A DNA stretch of 64,000 nucleotides from Lucinisca nassula (lineage: Eukaryota; Mollusca; Bivalvia; Lucinida; Lucinidae): the NCBI GenBank assembly GCA_963580285.1, contig OY757026.1:68201396-68265395 (forward strand), given 5' to 3'. Below are positions 32,746 through 42,820 of the stretch, one piece after another. Below the pieces are notes generated by a model. That model was not told where the DNA came from and searched no databases. It worked only from the letters and a program-made list of their open reading frames with translations. A program made the translations under genes and the position numbers. Numbering within the stretch: the stretch's first letter is position 1; each line of letters begins with the position of its first letter.

Positions 32746-32994
32746 ATTCAACTGCCAGAGGACTACTTCCGCACTACTTTTGTTTTGTAAACAATATACA
32801 TGTGCGAGCTGTTAAAACAAATCGGCAAAAAAAAACAAAAAAAAAAACAACGAAATAAAAAAATCAATAAAAATGATAATTATTTGACTCATTTATTGTT
32901 AAAGGACCCTGAATACAGGACTTTTGTAAGAAATCTTAAAAAGAAGATAAGAAATACTGTCTGTATATACAGTTCTGCTATTTGCTACAAAATA

Positions 32995-33410
32995 AGAGGT
33001 GTTGTGCAAGAAAAAGAATCCAAAATGGGGTTCTGTTGTAGATTAGCTTTTCCATCAGGATGACCGTGCTGAGCTGAACCTCTGCGTAGCCTCGGTTCCG
33101 CTCAGCATGGTCATCCCTCAGGTTGGAAACGCCCATCTACAACAGAGCCCCATATCAGATTGTTATATTTTTACCCTGGTGCTCTTTCTAGGCAAACTGT
33201 GGGCGAAAAATAAAATAAAGTAAAATGAAAAATTTTGGTGATGATGCTCAAGAAAAAGAATCTAATATGGGTTTTTGTCCAAACCCTCGGGATGATCCTA
33301 CTGAGCGGAACCTCCACATAGCCTTAGTTCCGCTCACCACGGTCATCCCGAGGGTTGGAAACGCCCATCAACAACAAAAACCCATTTCAAGGTCTTATAG
33401 TGTTAGACGA
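32995..33410. mobile_element. Two adjacent hairpin elements of one family
   Basis: Both share GCAAGAAAAAGAATCYAA-type starts (33005 and 33247), a stem built on GGATGACCGTGCTGAGCTGA and its complement, and GGTTGGAAACGCCCATC near the end. The first spans ~32997-33160 and the second ~33238-33400. They lie head to tail with ~80 bp between. Confidence 0.75.
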
Positions 33411-33446
33411 TTTAAGGGATTCGATCTGGTATGTATACACCAGGGA

Positions 33447-33691
33447 CCAGTTGTTCAAAACTAAAAACGTCATTAGTTAACATATCGTTAAAACTTTGAT
33501 TATTGAACATGGCAAATATGCTACTATTTTTGCTGAAAAAAAATGTGAGCAGCTTTTGCATCTGAAAAAGCTGCTCACGTTTTTTTTTAAGCAAAAATAC
33601 CCAAATTTTAGATATTGTACTAGCTAGAACAGTTAACAATTTGACCACTAATGAGCTTGTTAAGCTAAAGATGCTTTGAACACATGGTCCC
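33447..33691. mobile_element. Hairpin MITE (GGACCAGTTGTTCAAA ends)
   Basis: Terminal repeats AGGGACCAGTTGTTCAAA and TTTGAACACATGGTCCCT. Internal stem AAAATGTGAGCAGCTTTTGC / AAAAGCTGCTCACGTTT. Conserved TAGTTAACATATCGTTAAAA, as in the copy at 37150-37400. Confidence 0.85.
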
Positions 33692-34107
33692 TGACATACT
33701 TCCAATAACGAACATTAAGTTTAAGTATGGAAGACAATTACTATGATTATCTATGCCAAAACAAGTGAAAGGGTTCTGTGAGCATGTGCAAATATGAAAG
33801 ACAAAAATCAACCTGCACACCCAATCAGATCAGAATGTACTGTAATACCTAAGTATTGGGACACCTCAACTACTTAACATACTTGTTCTTAAACTTTAAC
33901 AGGTACAATCTACTTCCCGATGTTAAGACTAAAAATAGCTGGATGATTGGCAAACAGTGTAGACCCTGATGGGATGCCACACCGAGCATTCATATATTGC
34001 ACAGCAAAGACTGTGATCAGACTGCACATATGTGCATGCTAGCCTGCGACTTCACTGGGTCCACATGCTTAAAGACCACTTTTGCGTGGTGCAGACCATG
34101 TATGCTT

Positions 34108-34370
34108 TTAACCCATATAATGCCAATCACAACAATTGTCGTCTGCCAAGTACTTTAAAATTAAATTCTGCAAAAAGTCTGGACCCAGATCAGACTGCTC
34201 CTCTAGGAGCAGTCTGATCTGGGTTCACACTGTTTACAAGAGCAGTCTGATCTGGGTCTACACTGTTTGTCAGAATGCAAAAATATGTTTGAAAAGTTTG
34301 CAAGAAGGTTTAGCAGACGACATAAACAGACAATTTAAGATGCAGTTTTTCTCGACAGCTTAAGATTTAA
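34108..34370 (+). mobile_element. TTAA MITE family 2, with duplicated stem
   Basis: TTAA flanks, ends CCCATATAATGCCAATCAC and CGACAGCTTAAGATTTAA. The AGATCAGACTGCTC / GAGCAGTCTGATCTGGG stem is followed by a second CAGTCTGATCTGGGTCTACA, an internal duplication. Confidence 0.82.
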
Positions 34371-34663
34371 CAGTAAACCTTGGACTGAAGCCGCCTTATT
34401 GTTTTACATATTGTTTTTTGTTTGAATACCTTAATGTTTAACATATTGTTTTTATTGAAAAAATTACATGCATTATTAAATCCTACGAGATCATGCACGA
34501 GATACGATGTAAGATTATGACATTATGCACTGTTAAGTAACCCGTTTATCAATATTGGCAACAGCTCCAGATATGGGCGCAGTAGGAGGTCTTATTAAAT
34601 AAGAATTTGTGTGTTTCTTCATAAAACGTATCTTGTTCTTAGAGTCACCTCAGTATTTGATTA

Positions 34664-34972
34664 TTTGTGTTGAGGTTTTACACCCCCATCAACACTACTT
34701 AGGCAATTTTGTAGGCATTGCTTCCGAACTTTTATCTGACACTGGGATGAAATGACATCTCAAGACCTACCACCCAAATAAACTGCTAGGCCCAAATAAA
34801 CTGCTAGGCTTTAAGGAGCCATCTCACGGTCTGTCATGTACTACTTTTCCTGGTCAGGCTTAGACCTTCCAAGCAGCTACCTCAATTTCGGTCAGTTTCA
34901 GTTCTGCGTGGAAGCACCAAACAGCCCAATCTATTTCTTCAAGCCCTGCTGGGCAGAGTCCCCTCAGTAAAA
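34664..34972 (-). mobile_element. SINE-A, near full length
   Basis: Tail TTGAGGTTTTACACCCCC at the left; head TTCAAGCCCTGCTGGGC at the right. Contains a 22-bp internal duplication of AAATAAACTGCTAGGC. Confidence 0.82.
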
Positions 34973-35045
34973 ATATGTTGTGGGTACTTGTTAGAATTGC
35001 CTCATTCTAACAAGTATCCACAACATAGGTTTTTGAAAAGAATCC
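34972..35045. mobile_element. PAL MITE variant, minimal
   Basis: Only the arms ATGTTGTGGGTACTTGTTAG / CAAGTATCCACAACAT and a short GCCTC loop remain. Confidence 0.65.
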
Positions 35046-35404
35046 AGGAAAATTATCAATAATTCTCATCACTACGTCCACATCTGGAGTTGTCTTCAGT
35101 AAACCATGGTAGTATTCGAATGGTACCTTTTAATGAAATCCTGGTCAAAACTTTTCCATGCTCCAGGGGTTTTCAAGAGCATGGTATTCTATTTTGCACT
35201 GAAATGTGATCCCTGTTTGCATAATTATGCACTTGATAAAAATACCACCAGCTGTATAGTTGAATAAAAAATAAAAACGCTGCCAATGTATTATAGATTA
35301 GACTGTAGACTTCATAGTCAACAATGCTCAATACAAAATGGTGTGATATGAAATTACTGGCCATCAGCCTAACTCTGCATTATAATGACAGCCATGTCAT
35401 TACA

Positions 35405-35905
35405 ATAACTCATCCGTAAAGCATAGTGATTTTTTTCATATCCAAAAAAATGACATTTTTCTGATGGAAATTTGTGATATTTTTCTTAATTTTTACTCCA
35501 AATATAGGTTGTGGGAGCTCGTTAGAACCGCCTCATTGAGGCGGTTCTAACGAGTAGCCACAACCTATGTCTAGGAGCAGAAATAAAAAAGATAATGTAT
35601 ACCCCAATTTTCTTTATATTGGCCCCGTCAAGCGATTTTGGTACTTATCGCCTATGCGAGCAGCGAAGGTTCAGGCGAGCCTGCGCATCCGCGCAGTCTC
35701 ACCAGAACCTTCGCTGCTCGCTCATACAAGCAGTGAATCAAGAGGAACCTTCAGACAGAAAGCCATATCCCTGGGCCCCTCTGAATGGCTGGGCATGCGC
35801 AGTTAAAATTTGTCATGACGGAATGCTCGAATACACAAATTCGCTTGGCGGGGCTCATATAAAGTGGGGTTGAGAGGGGATTTTATTTCACAGACTTGTT
35901 CTCAT
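35405..35905 (+). mobile_element. PAL MITE, type B, split by another MITE
   Basis: Complete palindrome at 35505-35575 (GTTAGAACCGCC / GGCGGTTCTAACGAG). The second hairpin (CCCCAATTTTC...TATAAAGTGGGG) is opened by a 239-bp insertion at its loop. Confidence 0.85.
35619..35857. mobile_element. 239-bp MITE inside PAL MITE, TATA target duplication
   Basis: Ends TTGGCCCCGTCAAGCGATTT and AAATTCGCTTGGCGGGGCTC (inverted), flanked by TATA at 35615-35618 and 35858-35861. Inner stem GCGAGCAGCGAAGGTTC / GAACCTTCGCTGCTCGC. The 79- and 92-codon frames over it are shadows. Confidence 0.85.
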
Positions 35906-36010
35906 GATGTGCTAAAAATAACTTCTTTCGTATCTTGAGAACTAGCAATTTTTAGATGAAAATTTGTAATATTTTCCTATTTTTAGTCCAATCATTGATT
36001 GAGCTACCTT

Positions 36011-36223
36011 TTAACCTTTAACCTGCTGAATATTCAATTAAGCCACACTCATTTCTGACTTTGAACCAATCAGATTACTTGATGCAGCTTATTTCTACAT
36101 ATTCATAAACTGAATGTCAAACTGTGTAGATCCTGATCAGATGGCTTCTTCAGAAGCCATCTGATCTGGATCTACACTGTTTGCAAAGATAGGGCTTGTC
36201 GCCTACAGCAGGGTAAAGGTTAA
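36011..36223 (-). mobile_element. TTAA MITE family 1
   Basis: TTAA flanks, ends CCTTTAACCTGCTGAATATT and CAGCAGGGTAAAGG. Hairpin GATGGCTTCTTCAGAAGCCATC at the centre. Confidence 0.88.
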
Positions 36224-36469
36224 GTTAACCTTTTTTGTACCAAATGGAATCTTCCTCCTTATATATAGCAGGAGTCCATTTCAAAATTTAGGGGTGTCAG
36301 GTTGTGTTTTCCTGCAAACTCTTTCCTCTAAAAGTAGACACTTTTTGGAAGGCCTTAGATTGTAGGAAGTAAAAAAGATTCTCTCCACATAAAAGAAAAA
36401 AATGGCATAAAATTTGTCAGCTTTATCCATTTCCTGTAATCCACTGCAGGCAGGAAACCCCTAAAGGGG

Positions 36470-36545
36470 TATTTTGACAAACAGTGCAGGCCCAGATCAG
36501 ACGCCACAGGATGCATTTGATCGGGCCCTGCACTGTCCGCTAACA
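36470..36545. mobile_element. Hairpin with the shared CAAACAGTG core
   Basis: ACAAACAGTGCAGGCCCAGA and GATCGGGCCCTGCACTGT around a GACGCCACAGG loop. Ends were not identified. Confidence 0.6.
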
Positions 36546-36569
36546 GAATTTTCCATCAAAAATTAGAGC

Positions 36570-36872
36570 CCCCTCCCATAGGGGCTTGAAGAAATAGATG
36601 GGCTGCATGATGCTTACACGCAGAGCTGAATCCGGCCCACACACTAGTACTGGTAAACCGCTTAGAGGATCTAAGCCTGTCCAGGAACCGTGGTGAGAGG
36701 CTGACCGTCCATGCTAATAAACCCTATTGGTTTCATTGGGCGACAGGGCTTGAGATGTCATTTCATCTCAATGTCGGGTAAAAGTCCCATAAAATTGGAA
36801 GCAACGTCTCCAAAATGACCTTTACAGTGTTGACGGGGAGGTTAAACATCAAATCAACCAACCAACCATCAA
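36570..36872 (+). mobile_element. SINE-A, full length
   Basis: Head CCCATAGGGGCTTGAAGAAA, middle GTACTGGTAAACCGCTTAGA, and tail TTGACGGGGAGGTTAAAC with (CAAC)n. The best-preserved plus-strand copy for defining the family. Confidence 0.88.
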
Positions 36873-37149
36873 AAATTAAAAAGAAAAAACGAAAAAAGAC
36901 CTGTCCAACATATAGCAATGGAACAGTCCACGAGTATACAATGGGTTAAACTGGTTTACAGTACTGTATGCCAAATAGTGGGAATAGGTTGCCCAACAAG
37001 TAACATATCTACAATCAACACCTCCAAACCTCCAAACACTCAATGGCAGCTAAGCAGGTTCCACAACAGCAACTGTGTCCACCTGAGGTTCCCACACTAG
37101 TTTGGGCTGGAGTTTTACTGCCGAGTAAACACTTATTAGGTCATGTTGA

Positions 37150-37400
37150 GCTGGAGTCAGTTCAGAACCAACAGTGTCATTAGTTAACGTATCATTAAAA
37201 CTTGATTATTTAATATGGCAAATATGCCAATATTTTTGCTGAAAAAATGTGAGCAGCTTTTGCAAATGCAAAAGCTGCTCACATTTTGTCAGCAAAACTG
37301 TCACTGTATTAGATATTGTAATTACTAGAACAGTTAACAATTTGACCACTAACGAGTTTGTTGAGCTAATGATGCTTTGGACAATTGAGCCCAGGTCAGT
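37150..37400. mobile_element. Hairpin MITE (GTTCAGAACCA ends)
   Basis: Second full copy of the 33447-33691 family; the stem AAAATGTGAGCAGCTTTTGC / GCAAAAGCTGCTCACATTTT is perfect here. Termini are more decayed. Confidence 0.82.
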
Positions 37401-37434
37401 TCACACTTTTATACTTTTCTAACATTAACCCTTC

Positions 37435-37637
37435 TCTTGCTGAATATTCATTTAAGCCACACCCATTTCTGTCTATCAACCAATCAAATTACTTGATGTA
37501 ATTTATTGCTACAAATTCATAAACTGAATGCCAAACAGTGTAGATCCTGATCAGATGGCTTCTTCAGAAGCCATCTGATCTGGATCTACACTGTTTCCAA
37601 AGATAGGTGTTGTCGTGAACAGCAAGATAAGGGTTAA
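37435..37637 (-). mobile_element. TTAA MITE family 1
   Basis: TTAA flanks, CCCTTCTCTTGCTGAATATT and AGCAAGATAAGGG ends. Hairpin as in its siblings. Confidence 0.88.
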
Positions 37638-37844
37638 AGTGCACATTCTTCTGCCAGTCAAAGATAGCTGTCCTAATTCAATTAGCAGAATCCGTGGAAA
37701 TGGAGAATGACCGTGGAAAATATTTTGATGACCATAAAACATACATGTACTTCATGATCTATCTCCACAAACAAATATAGCCCAATGCTGTGGTAATCAA
37801 ACCTGTGACCCCCTAGGGCCAGTTATGCAACTTTTTCCAAGCTC

Positions 37845-38065
37845 AACTCAGAAAAGCATGAAATTTGTATAACTCATAAATCGAAAAAAAAACAAAAATA
37901 TAAAAAAATGAGAATTTTTTCCTGCTCAAGAAGGAAAGGAACGGTATATGTCCTGCTTATAAATATTAAAAAAGCCAACATATTTGTTGGCATTTTAATA
38001 TTTATGAGCAGGATAAATTTCATGCTCAACTGAGATGAGCATGAATAAAGTTTTATAACCTAAGG
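37845..38065. mobile_element. Hairpin element (GCTCAACT ends)
   Basis: AGCTCAACTCAGAAAAGCATG at the left and CATGCTCAACTGAGATGAGC at the right. Inner stem CCTGCTTATAAATATTAAAA / TTTTAATATTTATGAGCAGG around GCCAACATATTTGTTGGC. A shorter relative lies at 32525-32600. Confidence 0.75.
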
Positions 38066-38298
38066 ACCTGATCCCAAGCCAGACATGCATCTGACCGGGA
38101 CACTGGGTGCAGCAGTCATCATCATCATAATCATCATCTATGCAGGTTCTCTCGTTATGCAATTATGCAAGTCCATCCTTCTATGTCAAAGCTGTCCACC
38201 ATTTTCACTCAAAATTTTCAAATACACTGTTTTTTTTTGGAATAAAGCAAGAATGTACAGCAACAATACTTGAGTATCGTCATGCTGGATACACACTG

Positions 38299-38933
38299 TT
38301 TATTTTTACAGAATGAATCCTCCTTCAAGACTTCAGGGGAATAGATACCCTTTCAGGGGAGGCAACTCCTTCAAAAGTATTTTTGTCTCCCATGTCAGTA
38401 GGGGTCAACTGTTAAAGGAAAGAATTTGCTCCTGAGGAGCAAATTCTTTCCTTTAACAGTTGACCAAATTTTTTCCTTTAACAGTTGACCCCTTTTTCCG
38501 TGGGACAGGGCTTATAGAAAAGCGAACAGGAAGTCCCGAAAGTTGTCTCCCTTTGAAAAATGGCAGAAAAAAACTACCAGGTCACCGAGGTGTCCCTTTT
38601 CACTTAAGCAGTTTAATACTGAAACTCAGTCTGCAGCTTGGTTTTTCAAGTCTGTCCCAGAATTCCAGCTGTATCCAATGCACAATGTTTTATCCAATGA
38701 GAATCTATGTTACATCCATGACATTGATGATATCCATCTTCCAATAAACATCCTTGTCACTGAGCAATTCTCTAATACCCATAACAATTCAATTCACCTA
38801 GATGTAGTTCCATCAGGAACTTTGTGTCACTCCACATGCAAAACAGGAAATGCCGCAGCCAAGGAAATAGTCCCTCAGAAATTATTAATCAAATTTCCTT
38901 TGTAAGCTGTCCCAATTCCAATTTCTATCTAGG
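38299..38933 (-). other. 3' UTR candidate of the LRP1-like gene
   Basis: Directly downstream (minus strand) of the LRP1-like stop codon. 38608-38933 is single-copy sequence; beyond it lies a TTAA MITE of family 3. The first AATAAA on the minus strand that I noticed is at 38299-38304, about 630 nt after the stop. The overlapping 120-codon plus-strand frame has no support as a gene. Confidence 0.45.
38332..38607 (-). mobile_element. TTAA MITE family 3
   Basis: Ends TTCAGGGGAATAGATACC and GTGTCCCTTTTCACTTAA. The centre is the hairpin AAAGGAAAGAATTTGCTCC / GGAGCAAATTCTTTCC followed by a second copy of the TTTCCTTTAACAGTTGACC arm (38446-38491). It probably lies within the LRP1-like 3' UTR. Confidence 0.8.
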
Positions 38934-39047
38934 CTATAATTTATTCTTTGGAACATCGTCGTCTGAATCCTCAGCTTTGAGCAGTTCCTGCCGACTGTCT
39001 TTATGCGTGTAATATTGCTCATATATGGGATTGGCAAAGTTGGTAGA
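38934..39047 (-). CDS. LRP1: LRP1-like terminal coding exon (second NPxY, stop)
   Basis: 38 codons including TAG. The exon follows a strong acceptor (long T run, then CAG; AG at 39048-39049) and starts in phase 0, as the preceding donor requires. It encodes STNFANPIYEQYY, then THKDSRQELLKAEDSDDDVP, then KNKL-stop. NPIY is the membrane-distal endocytosis and adaptor-binding motif (PTB-domain proteins in the family). QELL is in the position of the vertebrate RELL. The acidic end has no counterpart I can name. The exon sits about 14 kb from its upstream neighbour. Confidence 0.9.
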   Translation of the reverse strand, partial: STNFANPIYEQYYTHKDSRQELLKAEDSDDDVPKNKL

Positions 39048-39123
39048 CTGAAAAAAAAAAAGAAGTTCAGTCTATAGTGATTATTTTTGATTAATCTATA
39101 CACACAACGTCTCTTTCCTAATA

Positions 39124-39470
39124 CAGTCGAACTTCAATGGCTCGAACACCTTTGGGACCTCGAAAATCTGTTCGAGACAGGGGTAGTTCGAGCCACTGAG
39201 GATTACTGCCAGGAGGCATAACGTGATACTTTTAAACATCCTTTCGGTGTTCTATAATGAAAATGTATGCTGCGTGTACTCATTAGAATCGCCTCATTGA
39301 GGCGATTCTAATGAGTACACACAGCATACATTTGCCAGATAAAAGACTAAAATCTCCGTAATTATCCCCCACTATTTATTATGCAGAGGATTTCGCTAGG
39401 GACTCAAGAACGGGTTCGACTCATCCATGGTAAACAAGCCATCGATGTTCAAGCCATCGAAATTCAACTG
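39124..39470. mobile_element. TA-flanked MITE with pogo-like ends
   Basis: Ends CAGTCGAACTTCAATGGCTC and its complement (GCCATCGAAATTCAACTG), flanked by TA. The interior includes a PAL-like palindrome (39257-39330; TGTACTCATTAGAATCGCC and complement). It lies 77 bp upstream of the terminal exon's acceptor, within the intron. Confidence 0.85.
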
Positions 39471-39701
39471 TACATAAATGTATAAGAAATGAAGATGGAA
39501 AAATGTAACCAGAACCAGACTCAAACCGGCAACCCCTTGCTTACACGGCAAGTGCTCTACCCACTGAGCTATCCTGGCGCTGATAACATTTCTACAACTT
39601 CGAAGTTTTATAAACTTAGTATATAAACAGCACTATTGATGAAGTACGGGGAATGCTTTTACAGGCTCCGCAATTGCACTCAACACTGGCTGTTGCAAAT
39701 A

Positions 39702-39998
39702 CAGTAGAACTTCGATGGCTCGAACACCGATGGCTCGTTTACCATGGCTGAGTCGAACCCGTTCTTGAGTCCCTAGGGAATTTCTATACGTAAGAAATAG
39801 GGAGGGTAAAAATTAGGATATTTTCGTCTTTTATCTTGCAAATGTATGCTTTGTGTACTCATTATAGAACACCGAAAAGATGTCTAAAAGTATCTTGTTA
39901 TGCCTCCAGACAGTAACCTCAGTGGCTCGAACTACCCCAGTCTCGAACAGATTTTCGAGGTCCCAAAGGTAGGTGTTCGAGCCATTGAAGTTCGACTG
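39702..39998. mobile_element. TA-flanked MITE, internally deleted
   Basis: Same family as 39124-39470, in inverse orientation and lacking the hairpin arm: the PAL-like section has collapsed to TGTACTCATTATAGAACACC. Ends CAGTAGAACTTCGATGGCTC and CATTGAAGTTCGACTG with TA flanks. Confidence 0.85.
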
Positions 39999-40137
39999 TA
40001 AATACATAAATCTTTAAGAAATGAAGTTGTATATAGGACCAGAACTGGACTCAGACCGGCGACCCCTTGCTTACAAGGAAAGTGCTCTACTGACTGAGCT
40101 ATCCAGGCACTGATAACATTTCTCCAACTTCAAAGTT

Positions 40138-40381
40138 CCAAGGTGGTCCTTCTGTGGCGGTTTATTTATGTTGTTGTTTGTTACTTACTGTGTGTATCAC
40201 TTGTGTCTTTTTAGTTTGGATGGCCATTTTGTGGGAAAGTAACTGTCCTTATGGCCTTCCATTGTTTAGGTTTCCATTATGGTCTTGTCGCTTAATGTTT
40301 GTATTTCTTTCCCTTTGGTGTCTTCGATGGGTGGAGTAAGTTAATTGTATCGATTCCTGATCTTTGTTTTACTTCTACTTT
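40138..40381 (+). mobile_element. RT retroelement tail nested in the SINE-like unit
   Basis: A 5'-truncated tail starting CCAAGGTGGTCCTTCTGTGG and ending TTTTACTTCTACTT. The intact sister unit reads ACTTCGAAGTTTTATAAAC, showing the empty site and a short AAGTT/ACTTT overlap. Confidence 0.85.
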
Positions 40382-40758
40382 TTATAAACTTAGTAAATAA
40401 ACAGCTCTATTAATGAAGAATGGGGAACACTTTTAAGGCTCCACAACTGCACTTAACACAGACTGCTGCAAATAAATACATAACAATAGTCCAAGGATAC
40501 ATAGCAACACAGTTGTTTATAGCTTTTAGCCAAAATAACTTGTATCAAAACAACAGCAAAATGGCAATGAAAAAAGCTTTTCTCTTTAAGCTAACATTTG
40601 AAGAAAAGGCCCAAAGAACAGTAAAATTCCCCAGTAAAACAAACACTTATTCTTCTTTTAAGACAAACTTCAAAGACTTCAGATATTGCTTCTCAAAGTT
40701 GTCTACACCTAGTGTCCTCTAGTAAGTGAGCAGCTTCAGGACTGTTCAAAAATTCATC

Positions 40759-40990
40759 TTAACCCATAAAATGCCAATCACAACAATAATTATTGTCATC
40801 TGCTTTGACGTCTGCTGGTTACTTTAAAAGTCATTTTTGCAAACAGTGTGGACCCAGATCAGATTTGGACCCACACTGTTAACCTGTATGCAAAAATATT
40901 TTTTAAAAGTTTGAAAAAAAAAAAAATGAGCAGCCGACATAAGCAGACGACATTTTCAGATGTAGTTTTTCTCAGCGTCTTAAGGGTTAA
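40759..40990 (+). mobile_element. TTAA MITE family 2
   Basis: TTAA flanks, CCCATAAAATGCCAATCAC and AGCGTCTTAAGGG ends. The stem is shortened (AGATCAGATTTGGACCCACA). It inserted into a relative of the 26982-27188 MITE (GACCACTTTTGGACAGTCCC follows). Confidence 0.85.
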
Positions 40991-41057
40991 AGACCACTTT
41001 TGGACAGTCCCAAATGTGGTCTGTATATAGACATTTTACTGTGCAGTAAAATCCCTA

Positions 41058-41315
41058 TGTTTGTTTGTTTATTTGATTTGAGACGTTGCTTCCAATTTTG
41101 TGGGACTTTTATCCGACATTGAGATGAAATGACTTCTCAAGCCCTGTCACCCAATGAAACCAATAGGGTGTGTAATCATGGACGGTCCAACTCGCACCGC
41201 GGTTCCTTGACAGGCTTAGATCCTCTGAGCGGTTTACCAGTACTAGTGTGCCGACTGTTTCAGCTCTGCGTGGAAGCATCATGCAGCCCCTCTATTTCTT
41301 GAAGCCCCCTATATT
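41058..41315 (-). mobile_element. SINE-A
   Basis: GAGACGTTGCTTCCAATTTT through CTCTGCGTGGAAGCATCATG and TTGAAGCCCC. Tail shortened to GTTTGTTTATTTGATTTG. Confidence 0.85.
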
Positions 41316-41465
41316 AACCCATATATGACATTGGAATCTCTCACCTAATAAGTTTGGAGTGGTCCATTTCCACTTACATGGGTGCCAGGTTTTGTTTTTG
41401 TTTGTGGTCAGTTTTGCAAAAATGCATGTATTTTTTGCAAGCAGTGTAGACCTAGATCAGTCGCC

Positions 41466-41742
41466 ACATTCTGCAAAGTGGGCTGCATGATGCTTCCATA
41501 CAGAGCTGTACCCGACCGCACTCGAGTACTGGTAAACTGCTTAGAGGATCTGAGCCTGCCCAGGCAAAGTGGTGCGAGTTGGACCGTCCATGCTTATAAA
41601 CCCTAATGGTTTCATTGGGCGACAAGGCTTGAGATGACATTTCATCTCAACTGGTAAAAGCCCCACAAAATTGGAAGCAACGTCTCCAAAGTCACCTATA
41701 TAGTGTTGACGGGGACGTTAAACATCAAATCAAACAAACAAA
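41466..41742 (+). mobile_element. SINE-A
   Basis: GTGGGCTGCATGATGCTTCC, GAGTACTGGTAAACTGC, tail GTTGACGGGGACGTTAAAC with (AAAC)n. It starts next to a CAAGCAGTGTAGACC hairpin remnant (41435-41475). Confidence 0.85.
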
Positions 41743-42134
41743 ATCATGCATGTCAAGGTAAATGATTTTATATAACTATCTTTAATTGCTAATTGGATAA
41801 GCTGGTATGAGTCTGCAGTTTACTTGAAAAAGTACTGTTATTGACCATGACAACTACAGTAATATCTACTGTATTACCGCACTTAAAAGTCAGAGGGAAA
41901 TAATTATAAAGTTGTTGTGCTTGAAACTTGAAACCTTGAATAATATTTATAAATGTTGGTTGGGGAAAATATTTGGTCCAAAGCAAAACCGTGCTATATC
42001 CGAATTCGTGCTGCAACAAATTGTGCTAAACAAGGTCCGGGTGTATATATATGAGAAGATATACTTGTTTTTTTTTTTTGTTTTTTTTTGTTAAATGACA
42101 TCACTGAGGCAATTTGCAAGAAATAAGACAAATT

Positions 42135-42330
42135 ACCCCTTAATCATCCTCATTTCTCATAGCATATTTTGTGATAACTGAAGAATAGTTTTCCTTATTT
42201 CTCCATATAAACCTATATTGTGGGTACTCATTAGAACCGCCTCTGCGAGGCGGTTCTAATGAATACCCACAACATAGGTTTATATGGAGAATTGAAAAGA
42301 ACTATCCTTCAATTATCACAAAATATTTAC
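42135..42330. mobile_element. PAL-like MITE variant
   Basis: Arms TGATAACTGAAGAATAGTTT and TAAACCTATATTGTGGGTAC with complements around GAACCGCCTCTGCGAGGCGG. The core palindrome is the PAL motif but the flanks are a different sequence. Confidence 0.8.
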
Positions 42331-42504
42331 CCTACCTGTTGCTATGTTAGACCTCCCTATCAGGAGCTATGACTTCTAATAAGTTCAATTAACCCATTTT
42401 GTACCAAATGGAATCTTCTTCCTTAAATATAGCAGGTGTCCATTTCAAAATTTAGGGGTGTCAGGTTGTGTTTTCATCAAAATTTATTTGGAAAATGACT
42501 GAAC

Positions 42505-42590
42505 TTTATTTAAGCAAACAGTGGAGGCCCTGATCAGACGCCGCATTCTGCAGCATCTGATCTGGGACTGCACTGTTTGCCAAGGTACCC
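42505..42590. mobile_element. Hairpin with the shared CAAACAGTG core
   Basis: GCAAACAGTGGAGGCCCTGA / GATCTGGGACTGCACTGTTTG around GACGCCGCATTCTGCAGC. Similar short hairpins sit at 48053-48125 and 62090-62155. Confidence 0.65.
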
Positions 42591-42820
42591 GTTTTGGGGT
42601 TTCTGGTACTCAATGGGTTTAAGCGGGTGTGCTTAAACATGTATATATAAAAAATGGGGATGGGAGAGGAAGGGTGAAACTTACTCTGACATGAAATCAC
42701 TCATTATTTTAGTGATGTGGAGATTAAGTGTTTCACCAATTTTTCCTGTCAGAAAAATTTTGTAAGTAGATGTAAATCAATATAAAGAATCTTGTTACTT
42801 CTGCCAGATATTTTTTTCTT

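Larger units (their letters stand above)
39473..40476 (-). repeat. Duplicated SINE-like unit separated by a MITE
   Basis: The unit at 39473-39700 recurs at 40000-40476 (with a retroelement tail inside). Both contain a tRNA-like head on the minus strand (GATAGCTCAGTGGGTAGAGC in the first) and shared sequence such as AAATGAAG, TTATAAACTTAGTA and GCACTCAACACTGGC. The copies abut a TA-flanked MITE on each side. Confidence 0.75.

Noticed and set aside
38543..38905. 120-codon plus-strand frame
   Set aside because: It overlaps the antisense of the LRP1-like 3' UTR and half of a MITE, with no splice or domain support.
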